Of a stretch of 64,000 bases of DNA, positions 36,162 through 46,951 are shown piece after piece. Made by a program: the position numbers and the translations under genes. Each line of letters starts with the position of its first letter. The first letter of the stretch is position 1. Source of the stretch: Marinobacter halodurans (lineage in GTDB: Bacteria > Pseudomonadota > Gammaproteobacteria > Pseudomonadales > Oleiphilaceae). The DNA lies in NCBI RefSeq assembly GCF_004327985.1, contig NZ_SJDL01000003.1, forward strand, positions 124,001 through 188,000. The letters run 5' to 3'. The notes beneath the pieces were generated by a model that was not told the DNA's origin, did no database searches, and worked only from the letters and a program-made list of their open reading frames with translations.

Positions 36162-36845
36162 TTACAAAAGCTCCACCAGCGAATCAACCACAATATCGGC
36201 GCCCATCTCGTCGATACCGCCGCCGTAGTTGTATCCGTAGCGCACAGCGACCACCGGAACACCGGCGCGCTGGGCGGCTTCGATGTCGTTGATGGAGTCG
36301 CCCACCATCAGGGTGCGGCCGGCATCGCCGTCCAGTTGCTCGATGGCATGGTGCAGTTGGGCCGGATCGGGTTTCTTTACCGGCAGCGTGTCGCCACTGA
36401 TGGCCACGTCGAACCAGTGCGCCAGGTTCATCTTTTCCAGCAGCGGACCGGTGAAGGCCGTCGGCTTGTTGGTCACCACGGCCAGTCGGGCACCCGCCGC
36501 TTTGGCCGCTTCAAGGAACGGCTCGACGCCGTCGTAGATGCGCGCCAGGCCGCCGTTCAGGTCGGCATAGGCGTCGAAGAAGCGCTGCTGGGCGGCGTGG
36601 AATTCGTCGTCGCTCAGGTGAGGGCCGTTCTCATGGTCGAACCGGCCCGCCAGGGCACGGCGGACGAGCACACCGGCGCCATTGCCCACCCATTGGCGGA
36701 CTTTTTCAGCGCCCGCCGGCGACCGGCCCAGGCCTTCCAGCATGGCATCGATCGCCGCGGCCAGGTCCGGTGCGCTGTCCACCAGCGTGCCGTCCAGGTC
36801 GAACAGGATGGTGTCCGGCCACCGGCCGTTGAAGAGCTGCTTCAT
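36162..36845 (-). CDS. gph: phosphoglycolate phosphatase
   Basis: A 227-residue HAD-family phosphatase that removes 2-phosphoglycolate, for example from DNA repair. Motif [14 protein letters not shown] (about residues 17-29) and motif [18 protein letters not shown] (about 172-187) are intact, with a helical cap between. Its start codon overlaps the rpe stop by 4 nt, and the trp genes follow, the order common in Pseudomonas-like bacteria. Confidence 0.95.
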   Translation of the reverse strand: MKQLFNGRWPDTILFDLDGTLVDSAPDLAAAIDAMLEGLGRSPAGAEKVRQWVGNGAGVLVRRALAGRFDHENGPHLSDDEFHAAQQRFFDAYADLNGGLARIYDGVEPFLEAAKAAGARLAVVTNKPTAFTGPLLEKMNLAHWFDVAISGDTLPVKKPDPAQLHHAIEQLDGDAGRTLMVGDSINDIEAAQRAGVPVVAVRYGYNYGGGIDEMGADIVVDSLVELL

Positions 36846-37519
36846 ACCGAGCGCGCCAGGTTGATCTGCTCGCGCATGGCGTCGATGGTGGTCCTGTAGT
36901 CTTCGGTGTTGAAAATCGCGGAACCGGCCACGAACGTGTCGGCACCGGCCGCGGCGATTTCGCGGATGTTGTCCACTTTCACGCCGCCGTCGATTTCCAG
37001 GCGGATCGCCTTGCCGCTGGCGTCGATCCGCTGGCGGGCCTCGCGCAGTTTGTCGAGGGTGCCCGGAATGAACTTCTGGCCGCCGAAGCCGGGGTTGACC
37101 GACATCAGCAGGATCATGTCGATGCGATCCATGACATGATCGAGGTAGTGCAGCGGGGTGGCCGGATTGAAGACCAGGCCGGCCTGGCAGCCACCGTCCT
37201 TGATCAGTTGCAGGGAGCGGTCGATGTGCTCGGACGCTTCCGGGTGGAACGTGATGTAGGTGGCGCCGGCATCAATGAACATGCGGATCAGGTCGTCCAC
37301 CGGTTTGACCATCAGGTGGGCATCGATGGGGGCGGTCACGCCATGCTTGCGCAGCGCCTCACAGACCATGGGGCCGATGGTCAGGTTGGGAACATAGTGG
37401 TTGTCCATCACGTCGAAGTGGACGATGTCGGCCCCGGCGGCCAGGACGTTATCGACTTCCTCGCCCAGTCGGGCAAAATCGGCTGACAGGATCGAGGGGG
37501 CGATCAGGTCGGGCAACAT
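36842..37519 (-). CDS. rpe: ribulose-phosphate 3-epimerase
   Basis: A 225-residue TIM-barrel epimerase interconverting ribulose 5-phosphate and xylulose 5-phosphate. The motifs [33 protein letters not shown] (metal ligands His and Asp), [15 protein letters not shown] and [11 protein letters not shown] are present. The ATG at 37519 gives the family N-terminus [15 protein letters not shown]; the frame is open upstream to 37786 without homology. It is the first gene of the rpe-gph-trp cluster. Confidence 0.96.
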   Translation of the reverse strand: MLPDLIAPSILSADFARLGEEVDNVLAAGADIVHFDVMDNHYVPNLTIGPMVCEALRKHGVTAPIDAHLMVKPVDDLIRMFIDAGATYITFHPEASEHIDRSLQLIKDGGCQAGLVFNPATPLHYLDHVMDRIDMILLMSVNPGFGGQKFIPGTLDKLREARQRIDASGKAIRLEIDGGVKVDNIREIAAAGADTFVAGSAIFNTEDYRTTIDAMREQINLARSV

Positions 37520-37607
37520 GGATTGGTCTCTCTCAAGGATCGTTTTAGTGCGAGCGGAAACGGATTGGTAGTCTATCAGCTTGAACAGGCATATCAGAGG
37601 GGTGATT

Positions 37608-38654
37608 GTGCGTAGGCATATGGTGAACGCGCGTGGGGTTGTGCTGGTCCTGCTCTGGATCATGACGTCGGCGGTCTGGGCCCAGGAGGCCGGGAACGCC
37701 GGATCGGCGCCGGACCCGTCGGCGGAGGGAGCTTCTGCCAAGGATGCCGGCGGCGACACGAAGCAGGAGCGCCCCTTTATCTCCACCGGCCAGGACTACG
37801 AGGCGCTCGCCGACATGCGTCCGGAGAAAACCGTCTGGCTGGATACCGGTGCCAACGGCCGGGTGGTCGGGCTGCTGGAACAGGAACAGCAGATGCCGGC
37901 CCAGGGTGCCGTCCTGATCCTGGCCGACGAGGGGCAGAGTGCGGACGCCGGTCTGGCCGGAGCCCTCAGGGATCCGTTGGCCCGGGACGGCTGGGCCACC
38001 ATGAGCCTGGGGCTGGAGGCTCCGCCGTACCCACTGGAGCAGGCCCGCCATGAGCGGGATCTGCCGGGCAGTGAACAGCCTGGGCCGGCCGATGCGGCCG
38101 GGAAAGGCGAGAGTGGGGCCGCGGATCCGGGCAAGGCCTCCGGCGCGGCGAAACCGGGTGTCGGCGCCGGTTCGATCATCGATGTCCTGTCGAATACGGA
38201 CCTGAACCAGATGCGCAAGGACTACCAGCACAAAATCGGCGCCCAGATCAACGCCGCCGTAAGCCACCTGCGTGGTATGGGGTACCAGCGGGTCGCGCTT
38301 GTGGGCGTGGGCCGGGGAGCGCGGGAAATGGTGAGCCAGGCTCTCAAGGGAAGCGGGGCCGGTCCCGGCGAACCACAGATGCTGGCCTGGATCACGCCCA
38401 CATTGCAGCCGTCGGATCTGGATGCGGTGGCAAAAGCCAGCGCCGGTCAACTGCGGATTCTGGACCTGCGCTCCAGTCTCGCGAAAACGGAGTCCATGCA
38501 CGACCAGCGGGCGGTGATCCGCCGTGGCGGTTTTCAGGGGTACCAGCAGCAGCGGGTGGCCATGGCGCGTCACCCGGGGCGGGACGATGCGGGGCTGGTG
38601 GCCGGTCGGGTCAGCAGCTGGCTGAAACAGACCCTCGAGCCGGCGTCGGAGTAG
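37608..38654 (+). CDS. DUF3530 family exported protein
   Basis: A 348-residue protein with a signal peptide (about residues 1-24, ending VWA) and a predicted alpha/beta-hydrolase-like body. Features are [14 protein letters not shown] (about residue 103), a low-complexity Gly/Ala/Pro linker (about 165-200) and [17 protein letters not shown], where the usual nucleophile Ser is replaced (GVGRG). DUF3530 proteins are found next to core genes in Pseudomonas and Marinobacter and have no known function. The GTG at 37608 is preferred because AGAGGGG lies 5 nt upstream; an ATG at 37620 is the alternative. The gene is divergent from rpe and convergent with the djlA-like gene, 2 nt away. Confidence 0.7.
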   Translation: MRRHMVNARGVVLVLLWIMTSAVWAQEAGNAGSAPDPSAEGASAKDAGGDTKQERPFISTGQDYEALADMRPEKTVWLDTGANGRVVGLLEQEQQMPAQGAVLILADEGQSADAGLAGALRDPLARDGWATMSLGLEAPPYPLEQARHERDLPGSEQPGPADAAGKGESGAADPGKASGAAKPGVGAGSIIDVLSNTDLNQMRKDYQHKIGAQINAAVSHLRGMGYQRVALVGVGRGAREMVSQALKGSGAGPGEPQMLAWITPTLQPSDLDAVAKASAGQLRILDLRSSLAKTESMHDQRAVIRRGGFQGYQQQRVAMARHPGRDDAGLVAGRVSSWLKQTLEPASE

Positions 38655-38656
38655 CA

Positions 38657-39415
38657 CTACCGACGGCGGGCCCGCTCCCGCTTCTTGATGATCTCCCATG
38701 CCTGCTGGTAACGCAGCAGGCGATCCTTGGCCCTGGCGTATTCATCGTCGCTCAGGCCCGATCCCAGTTTGTCCGGGTGGCATTCCGACACCCGCCGCCG
38801 GTAGGCCTGCTTGATGTCCTTCAGGCTGGCCCGGGCATGAACCCCGAGGAGTTTGCAGGCGTCGTCGTAGGAGGTTGGGGCCGGCCTGAGTTCCGGACGC
38901 GAGCGCCGGGTGTGGCTGGCGTAACTGTTCAGCACGATTTCCATGGCGTCCACCGGAAGCCCGGTCCGGTCCACCGCATCTTCACAGCGATAGCGCCGCT
39001 GTTTGCTGGGCGTTCCTTCAATCTGGGTGGCGTGGCACAGGCAGAACATCACCACCAGTGCCGGTTCCGGATTGAGGGTGTTGTGCAGGCGCATTCGCAG
39101 TCCCCGCGAGCCGGGCAGTTCCTCCATGTCCTTGCCCCGCTGGAAGGCCCGGATCGCTCGTTGTCGCTGCCCGGGTGAGAGCTGCAGGGCGCGCATCAGG
39201 CTCTCGGCAAAGCGGATCTGCTGCTCGGTCACCCGACCGTCCGCCTTGGCCACGTACCCCAGGAAGAAGAACAGGTGCTTCCGTGCCCAGCCGGGCAGGG
39301 AGGTGCGTTCCAGCAGCTTGGTGGCCTCGTGGTTGCTGGCGCTGAGGACGCTGAAGAGCGTGTTGAAGCTGCGCTCCAGGCGACCGGACAGACCGGATGG
39401 CGCGGCCTCGCTCAC
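38657..39415 (-). CDS. TerB-DnaJ domain protein (DjlA-like)
   Basis: A 252-residue co-chaperone-like protein: an N-terminal TerB-type helical domain (about residues 40-150, FLGYVAKADGRVTEQQIRFAESLM) and a C-terminal J domain (about 185-252) with the essential HPD in RRVSECHPDKLGSG. It should stimulate an Hsp70 ATPase. Unlike E. coli DjlA it lacks an obvious N-terminal membrane anchor. The GTG at 39415 overlaps the murU stop (GTGA) and has GGAGGA upstream, so it is translationally coupled to murU. Confidence 0.85.
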   Translation of the reverse strand: MSEAAPSGLSGRLERSFNTLFSVLSASNHEATKLLERTSLPGWARKHLFFFLGYVAKADGRVTEQQIRFAESLMRALQLSPGQRQRAIRAFQRGKDMEELPGSRGLRMRLHNTLNPEPALVVMFCLCHATQIEGTPSKQRRYRCEDAVDRTGLPVDAMEIVLNSYASHTRRSRPELRPAPTSYDDACKLLGVHARASLKDIKQAYRRRVSECHPDKLGSGLSDDEYARAKDRLLRYQQAWEIIKKRERARRR

Positions 39416-40098
39416 GACGGCGCTCCTCCGTCCTGCCGCAACTGCCGGTCCAGGCTGGCCAGCCGTTCCGGCGTGCCGATGTCCTGCCACTCGCCCCGGT
39501 GATGCACGCCCGCGACCCGGTCGTTCGCCATGGCTTCCCGCAGCAACGGCGCCAGCTTGCGATAGCCGGGCTCAAGGTGCTCGAACAGGCTGCGATGGAG
39601 CAGGCTGATGCCGCTGAACGTCAGGCGTGGATCGCCGCTGTCGGTGACCCGGCCGGTTGCGGTCAGGTGAAAGTCGCCGTCGGGATGTTGGGGCGGGTTG
39701 TCGGTGAGCACCAGGACGGCCTGGTCGTTGACCGACGGTTCCAGGCTGCCCAGGTCGAAATCGCACCAGATATCGCTGTTGACCACCAGGAACCAGTCGT
39801 CATCCCCGGTGAGCCAGGGCAGGGCCTGACGGATACCGCCGGCGGTTTCCAGGGGCTCGGGTTCCGGCGAGTAGTGGATGTGCACGCCGTATTGCCGACC
39901 GTCACCGAGCGCCGTCTGCAGTTTGTCGCCCAGCCAGGAGGGGTTGATCACCAGTTCGCGGAAGCCGGCGCCTGCCAGCTTCCCGATCTGGTGTTCGATC
40001 AGGGCCTTGCCGCCGGCCTGGAGTAGCGGTTTCGGGGTTTCCAGGGTCAGCGGCCGCATCCGCTCGCCCTTGCCGGCGGCGAGGATCATGGCTTTCAT
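39412..40098 (-). CDS. murU: N-acetylmuramate alpha-1-phosphate uridylyltransferase
   Basis: A 228-residue sugar nucleotidyltransferase making UDP-MurNAc in the fosfomycin-bypass peptidoglycan recycling route. The signature AAGKGERMRPLTLETPKPLL (about residues 7-26) and the VVNSDIW metal site (about 104-110) are intact. It starts 2 nt after the amgK stop, the defining pair of this pathway. The ATG at 40098 gives MKAMILAAGKG; the frame is open further upstream inside amgK. Confidence 0.93.
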   Translation of the reverse strand: MKAMILAAGKGERMRPLTLETPKPLLQAGGKALIEHQIGKLAGAGFRELVINPSWLGDKLQTALGDGRQYGVHIHYSPEPEPLETAGGIRQALPWLTGDDDWFLVVNSDIWCDFDLGSLEPSVNDQAVLVLTDNPPQHPDGDFHLTATGRVTDSGDPRLTFSGISLLHRSLFEHLEPGYRKLAPLLREAMANDRVAGVHHRGEWQDIGTPERLASLDRQLRQDGGAPS

Positions 40099-40100
40099 GG

Positions 40101-41117
40101 TCAGGCCACCTGTGGTTCCAGCAGCGGAATCACCCGGGTGGCCAGCCACTCGTGGAAATGACGCAGCGCCGGCTGGCGATGACTGGCCTCCAGCAGGTAG
40201 TTGACGGTTCGCGGGATGTCATCGAGGTAGCGCCGCTTGCCGTCACGGATGGCCAGGCGGGCGAAGATGCCGGAAGCCTTCAGGTGGCGCTGCATGCCCA
40301 TCAGCTCCACCCACTGGCGGAAGGTGTCCCGATCCGCCTGGTGCAGGCCGGCGTTGCGGGTCATCTGCCGGAAATCCTCGACCCAGCGGTCGATCTTCTC
40401 TTCCGGCCAGCGGATGTAACAGTCCTTGACCAGCGACACGAGGTCATAGGTGACCGGGCCGCGAACCGCGTCCTGGAAATCGATAATGCCCAGATCCGCG
40501 TTGTCGCCCAGCACCAGCAGGTTGCGGGAATGGTAGTCGCGATGGACCGGCACTTCCGGTTGAGCCAGGGCTGCTTCCTTGAGCAGGGCAAAGGTGGTGT
40601 CCAGCAGGCAGTGTTCCTGGTCGGTCAGTTCCAGCGCCAGGTGCTGCTCCAGCAACCAGTCGCGGAACAGGGCCATTTCCCGGTCGAGTAGGGCGGCGTC
40701 GTAGGGCGGCAGTGGGTAGTCCGCCGGCTCGGCGGTGGCCTGGATATGACTCAGGGCGCCCAGGGCCAGACCGTACAGGTGATCCACGTTGTCGTCGTTC
40801 AGGTGGTCCAGCAGCAGCTCGTCGCCGAAGTCCTCCAGCAGCAGGAACCCCTGCTCCCGGTTTTCGGCATGGATGGCCGGTACGTGGATGCCTTCGGCGT
40901 GCCACTGGCGGGCGATGGCCACGAAGGGGCCCACGTCCTCCTTGCCCGGCGGCGCGTCCATGACGATGAACGGGCGCGGAGCACCGGCATCGGGCTGGCC
41001 GAGCACCCGGAAGTAACGACGGAAACTGGCGTCACCGGAAACGGTCTCAGGGTGAGCCTGGGTGAAGCCGGGCTGCTGGCGTACCCAGTCGGTCAAAGCG
41101 GTGAGTCTGCTGTCCAT
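40101..41117 (-). CDS. amgK: N-acetylmuramate/N-acetylglucosamine kinase
   Basis: A 338-residue aminoglycoside-phosphotransferase-fold kinase that phosphorylates the anomeric hydroxyl of MurNAc or GlcNAc during cell-wall recycling. The catalytic loop is VHRDYHSRNLLVLG (about residue 195) and the metal-binding Asp is in LGIIDFQDAVRGP (about 215). With murU downstream and lptD divergent, the synteny is that of Pseudomonas. Confidence 0.93.
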   Translation of the reverse strand: MDSRLTALTDWVRQQPGFTQAHPETVSGDASFRRYFRVLGQPDAGAPRPFIVMDAPPGKEDVGPFVAIARQWHAEGIHVPAIHAENREQGFLLLEDFGDELLLDHLNDDNVDHLYGLALGALSHIQATAEPADYPLPPYDAALLDREMALFRDWLLEQHLALELTDQEHCLLDTTFALLKEAALAQPEVPVHRDYHSRNLLVLGDNADLGIIDFQDAVRGPVTYDLVSLVKDCYIRWPEEKIDRWVEDFRQMTRNAGLHQADRDTFRQWVELMGMQRHLKASGIFARLAIRDGKRRYLDDIPRTVNYLLEASHRQPALRHFHEWLATRVIPLLEPQVA

Positions 41118-41258
41118 GAAAGTCGTCTTGTTGATTGGAAAGGGCCCGCCACACGACCTCTGAGGACGCGGGGCTCAATCTCCGGAAAATATCAGAAGGC
41201 CGGGTTGGCGGCAAAAGGATGAAGCGTCTGTTTTGCCCGCCCGTTGCCGCTTGCGTCG

Positions 41259-41287
41259 TTAACAAGGCTGCCCCGGGCGTGTAAACT
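41259..41287 (+). promoter_or_regulatory. candidate lptD promoter
   Basis: TTAACA (41259-41264) and TAAACT (41282-41287) with a 17-nt spacer, 38 nt ahead of the lptD GTG. This is a consensus match only. Confidence 0.45.
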
Positions 41288-41324
41288 ACCGGCGGCCTTC
41301 TAGACAGTACGGGATCCGATTATC

Positions 41325-43706
41325 GTGCCATTGCACCGTTCCTCCAAATCGCACCTTCGCAATAGCAGTGGCCCGTTGTGGATTGGTATCGCCGCCGTGC
41401 TGGCTTCATCTTCACAGGCGCAAGCCCAGAGCGCCGCGGAAATCGACTGGCGTCCCCGCAGCGAACTGCCCGAATCCCGACTGGCGACCCTGCCGCCGGC
41501 CTGCAGCGGAGCCTATGTCCAGCCGGATTTCGGGGGCGGGGCCTCGCCCCTGCTCGGGACCGGTACCAACAATACCGACCTGCCCATCCAGGCCAGCGGC
41601 CTGAATGCCCGCTATGAGATGGATACCCGGATGACCCTGGAAGGCAACGTCAAACTGCGCCAGGGCACCTTCTCGGCCAGCGGCAGCCGTGCCGAGTATG
41701 ACCAGTCCACGGGCGAAATGACGCTGAACGGACCGATGGTGAGCCGGGGGCAGGGTTTCCTGCTGACCGGGGACAAGGCCCACTACGATGCCAACAGCGG
41801 TGAGTTGCAGGTGAATTCGGCGACGTTCCTGATTCACCAGGCGGAGATGCGTGGCAGTGCTGACTTCCTGTCGCGCCCGTCGGAGAACATCGTCGATATC
41901 CGGGATGGCCGGCTGACCACCTGCTCGCCGGAGAGCAACGCCTGGGCGATCGTCGCGTCGGACATCGAACTGGACCGGGCCGAGGGTTTCGGCTCGGCGA
42001 CGCACGTGCGCCTCGAAGTGGAGGACATCCCGGTCTTCTACTGGCCCTACATCACGTTCCCGATCGACAACCGCCGCAAGACGGGGTTCCTGTACCCGAC
42101 CTTCGGCACGTCCAACACCGGCAGCGGCATGTTCCTGTCGGTGCCGTATTACCTGAACCTGGCGCCCAACTACGACGCCACGCTGACGCCGCAATACATC
42201 AACGGCCGCGGTCTGTTCACCGAGGCCGAAGGCCGTTATCTCAGCCAGTACGGCCAGTCGGTCCTGCAGCTCGGGTATATCGGCAACGATCAGTACTTCA
42301 GGGATGAGAACCCGGGGGAAGGCGGCGAACGCTGGGGCCTGGATTTCACCAGTCGCGCCAACTTCGGCGCCGGCTGGAACGGTTACGCGGACTACTCGGT
42401 GGTCTCGGACAACGACTACCTGAGCGACCTCAACCGTTCGCTGGATATCAACGAGGCCACGCACCTGACGCGCCGGGCCGGCGTCCGCTACAACAGCCGG
42501 AACCAGTATTTCGAAAGCTACGTCTACGGCTACCAGACCATCAAGGACAGCATCAGCGACGCCCAGAAACCCTACGCCCAGTTGCCTGAAATCCTGTACG
42601 GCGCCGACACCGAGTGGGGCGTCGCCCAGGCGGCCGTGGAATCCCAGTACACCTACTTCTACCGGGACAATGGCAACCTGACGGGCATCGACAGGGCCAA
42701 CGGCCACCGGCTGCGGGTAGCTCCGGAACTGGCCCTGGATTTCCGGGAAGTCTGGGGCTACTCGCGCCCGTCGGTCACGCTGGATTTCACCGAGTACCAG
42801 CTGGAAGACTACAACCTGCGTGACGACGACCGGTTCAGCCGTTCCATCCCCATCTACGAGTGGGACAACGGGCTCTACTTCGACCGCCGCGACACGCTGT
42901 TCGACATCCCCTACAACCAGACCCTCGAGCCGCGGCTATACTACGTCTATTCCGATTACGAAGACCAGAGCACTATCCCCGACTTCGACTCCGGCCTGAA
43001 GGATTTCAGCTTCGACTCGCTGTTTTCGCCCAACCGCTTCAGCGGCGGCGACCGGGTCGCCGACAACAATCGCCTGACGGCCGCGGTGACGACGCGGTTC
43101 AACGACCTCAACACCGGTCTGGAGCGCGCCCGCTTCAGCATCGGCCAGGTCTATTACTACGACGACCGGCGGGTGAGCCTGAACGGCCAGGGCGCCGATA
43201 CGCGCAGCGATTCGCCGCTGGCGGGCGAGGCGGTGGTACGGCCGACGGAAACCCTCGACCTGCGGGTGTCCGGGCTGTGGGACCCCCGCGAGCAGCGCAC
43301 CGAAGAGGGCCGCAGCCAACTGGTCTACCACTCGCCGGATTACCGTTATCTGGCGACCTTCGGGCACACCTACGATCGCGATGATTTCGAACAGATGGAT
43401 ATCGGCGCGGTTTTTCCTGTCACAGACAACATCAGTCTGATCGGCCGCTGGCTGTATGACGCCGAATCGGACCGTACCGCCGGTTCCCTGGCCGGTTTCG
43501 AGTACACCGACTGCTGCTGGAGCTTCCAACTGGTCAGCCAGAGCTACCTGACGAGTGACCGCGAACTTGACCACCGTATCCTGTTCCAGATCCAGCTGAA
43601 GGGGCTGGGCGGCAGCGGCGGTTCCAGCGAGCGCATCTCCGACGCCATCTACGGATTTAGCGAACGCGAGAAACGGATCTTCGGTCAGAACGGTTCAACC
43701 TATTGA
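41325..43706 (+). CDS. lptD: LPS-assembly outer membrane protein LptD
   Basis: A 793-residue outer-membrane protein that, with LptE, inserts lipopolysaccharide into the outer leaflet. It has a signal peptide (about 1-35), a beta-jellyroll OstA domain (about 75-230) and a large C-terminal beta-barrel. The four disulfide cysteines are present: C60, C200 and the adjacent pair C730-C731, matching the E. coli pattern of cross-linked Cys. The GTG at 41325 is the best available start; its ribosome site is weak. It heads the lptD-surA-pdxA-rsmA-apaH run. Confidence 0.94.
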   Translation: MPLHRSSKSHLRNSSGPLWIGIAAVLASSSQAQAQSAAEIDWRPRSELPESRLATLPPACSGAYVQPDFGGGASPLLGTGTNNTDLPIQASGLNARYEMDTRMTLEGNVKLRQGTFSASGSRAEYDQSTGEMTLNGPMVSRGQGFLLTGDKAHYDANSGELQVNSATFLIHQAEMRGSADFLSRPSENIVDIRDGRLTTCSPESNAWAIVASDIELDRAEGFGSATHVRLEVEDIPVFYWPYITFPIDNRRKTGFLYPTFGTSNTGSGMFLSVPYYLNLAPNYDATLTPQYINGRGLFTEAEGRYLSQYGQSVLQLGYIGNDQYFRDENPGEGGERWGLDFTSRANFGAGWNGYADYSVVSDNDYLSDLNRSLDINEATHLTRRAGVRYNSRNQYFESYVYGYQTIKDSISDAQKPYAQLPEILYGADTEWGVAQAAVESQYTYFYRDNGNLTGIDRANGHRLRVAPELALDFREVWGYSRPSVTLDFTEYQLEDYNLRDDDRFSRSIPIYEWDNGLYFDRRDTLFDIPYNQTLEPRLYYVYSDYEDQSTIPDFDSGLKDFSFDSLFSPNRFSGGDRVADNNRLTAAVTTRFNDLNTGLERARFSIGQVYYYDDRRVSLNGQGADTRSDSPLAGEAVVRPTETLDLRVSGLWDPREQRTEEGRSQLVYHSPDYRYLATFGHTYDRDDFEQMDIGAVFPVTDNISLIGRWLYDAESDRTAGSLAGFEYTDCCWSFQLVSQSYLTSDRELDHRILFQIQLKGLGGSGGSSERISDAIYGFSEREKRIFGQNGSTY

Positions 43707-43762
43707 AATCAGTCTGAGCCGGCCCGTATGGACCGGTTCGCCATTTGACAACTGAGGTGATT

Positions 43763-45139
43763 ATGAAGGCATCCCTGCGCCTGTGCGCACGTGTCATGGC
43801 CCTGCTGATGCTGGCGGTGGCCGCCCAGAATGCACTGGCTGAGCGCAAGCCGCTGGACCGCGTCATCGCCATCGTCGATGACAGCGTGATCCTGCAGTCC
43901 GAGCTGGACAGCCGGGTGCGCACCGTCAAGGCCCGGCTCAACGCCCAGGGCACTAGCCTGCCGCCCCAGAACGTGCTGGAGAAACGGGTGCTGGATCAAC
44001 TGATCCAGGATTCCATCCAGTTGCAGATGGCAGACAAGATGGGGATGCGGATCAGCGACAACGAGCTGAACGACACCATGCAGAGCATCGCCAAGCGCAA
44101 CGGCTACACGCTGGCGCAGTTCGAGGACGCCCTGGCCAGCGAAGGGCTCACCTATCGCGAAGCACGGGAACAGATCCGCCGCGAGATGCTCATCAGCCGG
44201 GTGCAGCAGCGTCGCGTGGACAACCGGGTACGGGTCACCAAGCGGGAAGTGGACAACTTCCTCCAGGCCCAGGCCGGTCGTGAGAAGAGCGGCGAGGAAT
44301 ACCTGCTGGGCAACATCCTCGTTGCGGTGGACGACTTCAACAACAGCGAAGAAGTGGACGCGGCCCAGGCCAAGGCCGAGAAACTGCGCCAGGAAATCGC
44401 CAACGGTACCGACTTCAAGCAGGTGGCCGTGGCCGAGTCCGACGGCTCCAACGCGCTGGACGGCGGTGTCCTGGGCTGGCGCACCGAAAACCAGCTGCCG
44501 TCGCTGGTGGTCGACGTGGTTCCCGAGCTGAAGGTCGGCGAGCCTTCCAAGGTCCTGCGCAGTGGCAGCGGCTTTCACATCGTGACCGTGCTGGACAAGC
44601 GCGGTGGCGATAACGGCAAGCTCGTCGAACAGTCCAAGGTGCGTCATATCCTGATCCGCCCGAGCGACGCACGGACCGATGCCCAGGCCCAGAAGCTGAT
44701 CAACGAGATTTACGACAAGCTCAAGGACGGCGCCGACTTCGCCGCGCTGGCCAAGGAATATTCGGACGACAGCGTATCCGGTTCGGACGGCGGCAACCTG
44801 GGCTGGGTCAGCCCGGGGGAGATGGTGCCGGCGTTCGAGCAGGCCATGAAGGAAGCGAAGGTCGGCGAGCTGAAAGGGCCTTTCCGGTCCCGGTTCGGCT
44901 GGCATATCCTGCAGGTTCAGGATCGCCGCCAGAAGGACATCGGCGATCAGTTGAAAGAGAACGAGGCCCGACAGGTCCTTTACCGCCGCAAGTACGAGGT
45001 GGAACTGCAGAACTGGCTGCGCGAGATTCGTGAAGAGGCCTATGTCGACATCAAGGGCGAGGATGGCGACAAGTCCCAGGCCAAGGGCAGCGGTAGCGAC
45101 CAGACGGGCGACAATCCGGAGGGTACCGACGCATCATGA
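43763..45139 (+). CDS. surA: periplasmic peptidyl-prolyl isomerase and chaperone SurA
   Basis: A 458-residue chaperone for outer-membrane proteins, including LptD. It has a signal peptide (1-27, ALA cleavage), a SurA N-domain (about 28-175) and two parvulin domains (about 178-280 and 290-390), the second with the typical HILIRPSD and [20 protein letters not shown] blocks, then a C-terminal helix. The ATG at 43763 follows GAGGTGA. The stop overlaps the pdxA start by 4 nt (ATGA). Confidence 0.96.
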   Translation: MKASLRLCARVMALLMLAVAAQNALAERKPLDRVIAIVDDSVILQSELDSRVRTVKARLNAQGTSLPPQNVLEKRVLDQLIQDSIQLQMADKMGMRISDNELNDTMQSIAKRNGYTLAQFEDALASEGLTYREAREQIRREMLISRVQQRRVDNRVRVTKREVDNFLQAQAGREKSGEEYLLGNILVAVDDFNNSEEVDAAQAKAEKLRQEIANGTDFKQVAVAESDGSNALDGGVLGWRTENQLPSLVVDVVPELKVGEPSKVLRSGSGFHIVTVLDKRGGDNGKLVEQSKVRHILIRPSDARTDAQAQKLINEIYDKLKDGADFAALAKEYSDDSVSGSDGGNLGWVSPGEMVPAFEQAMKEAKVGELKGPFRSRFGWHILQVQDRRQKDIGDQLKENEARQVLYRRKYEVELQNWLREIREEAYVDIKGEDGDKSQAKGSGSDQTGDNPEGTDAS

Positions 45140-46137
45140 CCCAGCCACTGACCCTGGCCCTGACTGCCGGCGAGCCGGCGGGGATCGGTCCCGACCTGTG
45201 CCTGCAACTGGCGCAGGAAACGCGGGATGCCGGTGTCGTTGTGGTTGCCGATCGGGAGCTGCTCCGGTCCCGGGCGGCGACACTGGGCCTGGATGTGGCT
45301 TTACTGGACTGGCGGCCGGGTGAGCCGGCGGAGACGGACGCCGGTCGTCTGTCCGTGCTGACCGTGCCGGGCCTGCAGACCCGCGAGGCCGGCCAACTGG
45401 ATGCGGCCAACAGCCGCTATGTCCTGGCCACCCTGGAAACCGCGGCCCGCGGCTGTCTCGACGGCACCTTCGACGGCATGGTCACCGCGCCGGTGCACAA
45501 GGGCGTGATCAACGATGCCGGCATCGCCTTCAGCGGCCACACGGAATTCCTGCAGGCGCTTTGCGGTGTGGAGCGCGTGGTGATGATGCTCGCGACCGAA
45601 GGCCTGCGGGTCGCGCTGGTGACCACCCACTTGCCCCTGAAAGACGTCTCGGCGGCGATCACACCCGAACGCCTGGGCCAGGTCGCGCGAATCCTCGACC
45701 ACGACCTGAAAACCTTCTTCGGCGTGGCCGAACCCCGCATCCTGGTGGCCGGGCTGAATCCGCACGCGGGCGAGGGCGGTCACCTGGGCCGGGAGGAAAT
45801 CGAGGTGATCGAGCCCACGCTGGACAGGCTGCGTGGCGAAGGCCTCCGCCTGACCGGCCCGCTGCCGGCCGACACCCTGTTTACGCCGCACTGGCTGGCA
45901 GACGCCGATGCGGTGCTGGCCATGTACCACGACCAGGGCCTGCCGGTGCTCAAGTTCAAGGGCTTCGGCAATGCCGTGAACGTGACGCTGGGGCTGCCCA
46001 TCGTGCGTACCTCCGTCGATCATGGCACCGCCCTGGACCTGGCCGGCAAGGGCAGTGCCGATGCCGGTAGCCTGCACACCGCCATAATTACCGCAATCAA
46101 GATGGCGCGTTGTCGCCGGGGTACCGCTCATGTCTAA
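45136..46137 (+). CDS. pdxA: 4-hydroxythreonine-4-phosphate dehydrogenase
   Basis: A 333-residue NAD-dependent enzyme of pyridoxal phosphate synthesis. [13 protein letters not shown] near the start, [13 protein letters not shown] with a metal-ligand region, the HTEFLQ block and [16 protein letters not shown] (metal His) identify it. It overlaps surA upstream and rsmA downstream (8 nt). Confidence 0.95.
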   Translation: MTQPLTLALTAGEPAGIGPDLCLQLAQETRDAGVVVVADRELLRSRAATLGLDVALLDWRPGEPAETDAGRLSVLTVPGLQTREAGQLDAANSRYVLATLETAARGCLDGTFDGMVTAPVHKGVINDAGIAFSGHTEFLQALCGVERVVMMLATEGLRVALVTTHLPLKDVSAAITPERLGQVARILDHDLKTFFGVAEPRILVAGLNPHAGEGGHLGREEIEVIEPTLDRLRGEGLRLTGPLPADTLFTPHWLADADAVLAMYHDQGLPVLKFKGFGNAVNVTLGLPIVRTSVDHGTALDLAGKGSADAGSLHTAIITAIKMARCRRGTAHV

Positions 46138-46936
46138 ACCCGCCGGCCACCAGGCCCGCAAACGCTTTGGCCAGAACTTCCTGCACGATCCCGGCGTGAT
46201 CGAACGCATCGTGCGGGCGATCCACCCGCAACCGGACGACGTGTTGGTGGAAATCGGTCCGGGCCTGGGGGCGCTGACCGAAGAACTGCTGGCGGCCAAT
46301 CCGTCCCTGCAGGTGGTGGAGCTGGACCGGGACCTGATCCCGATCCTGCGCACCAAGTTTTTCAATTACCCCGATTTCCGCATCCATGAAGCGGATGCGT
46401 TGCGTTTCGATTTTGCGCAACTGGCCCGGGACAAACCCCTGCGGATCGTGGGTAACCTGCCCTACAATATTTCCACGCCGCTGATCTTCCACCTGCTTGA
46501 GCAGGCGGGCGTGGTGCAGGACATGCACTTCATGCTGCAGAAGGAAGTGGTCCAGCGCCTGGCGGCGACCGCAGGCGACAACCACTATGGCCGCTTGGGG
46601 ATCATGGCCCAGTATTTCTGCCAGGTGCAGCCGCTGTTTGAGGTCGGCCCGGGGGCCTTCCGGCCGGCGCCGAAAGTCGACTCGGCCATCGTCCGGCTGG
46701 TGCCCCACAAGATGCTGCCGTTTCCGGCCAAGGACCTGAACCTGCTACAGTCTGTGGTGCGAACGGCCTTCAACGCACGGCGCAAGACCCTGCGCAAGGC
46801 CCTGGGCAGCCTGATTAGTGCGGATGACCTGCGCGCGCTCGATATTGACGATGGCCTGCGCCCGGAGAACCTGACCCTGCAGGAGTACGTCCGCATTGCC
46901 GACTTCCTGGCCGGTCCGGTTGTGCATCGAGAGTAA
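46130..46936 (+). CDS. rsmA: 16S rRNA dimethyladenosine transferase
   Basis: A 268-residue enzyme (KsgA) dimethylating the two adjacent adenines near the 3' end of 16S rRNA during 30S maturation. It shows [17 protein letters not shown] (residues about 10-26), the SAM site [14 protein letters not shown] (about 42-55) and catalytic motif NLPYNIS (about 111-117). Confidence 0.96.
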   Translation: MSKPAGHQARKRFGQNFLHDPGVIERIVRAIHPQPDDVLVEIGPGLGALTEELLAANPSLQVVELDRDLIPILRTKFFNYPDFRIHEADALRFDFAQLARDKPLRIVGNLPYNISTPLIFHLLEQAGVVQDMHFMLQKEVVQRLAATAGDNHYGRLGIMAQYFCQVQPLFEVGPGAFRPAPKVDSAIVRLVPHKMLPFPAKDLNLLQSVVRTAFNARRKTLRKALGSLISADDLRALDIDDGLRPENLTLQEYVRIADFLAGPVVHRE

Positions 46937-46951
46937 TGGATTCCTAGTCCC

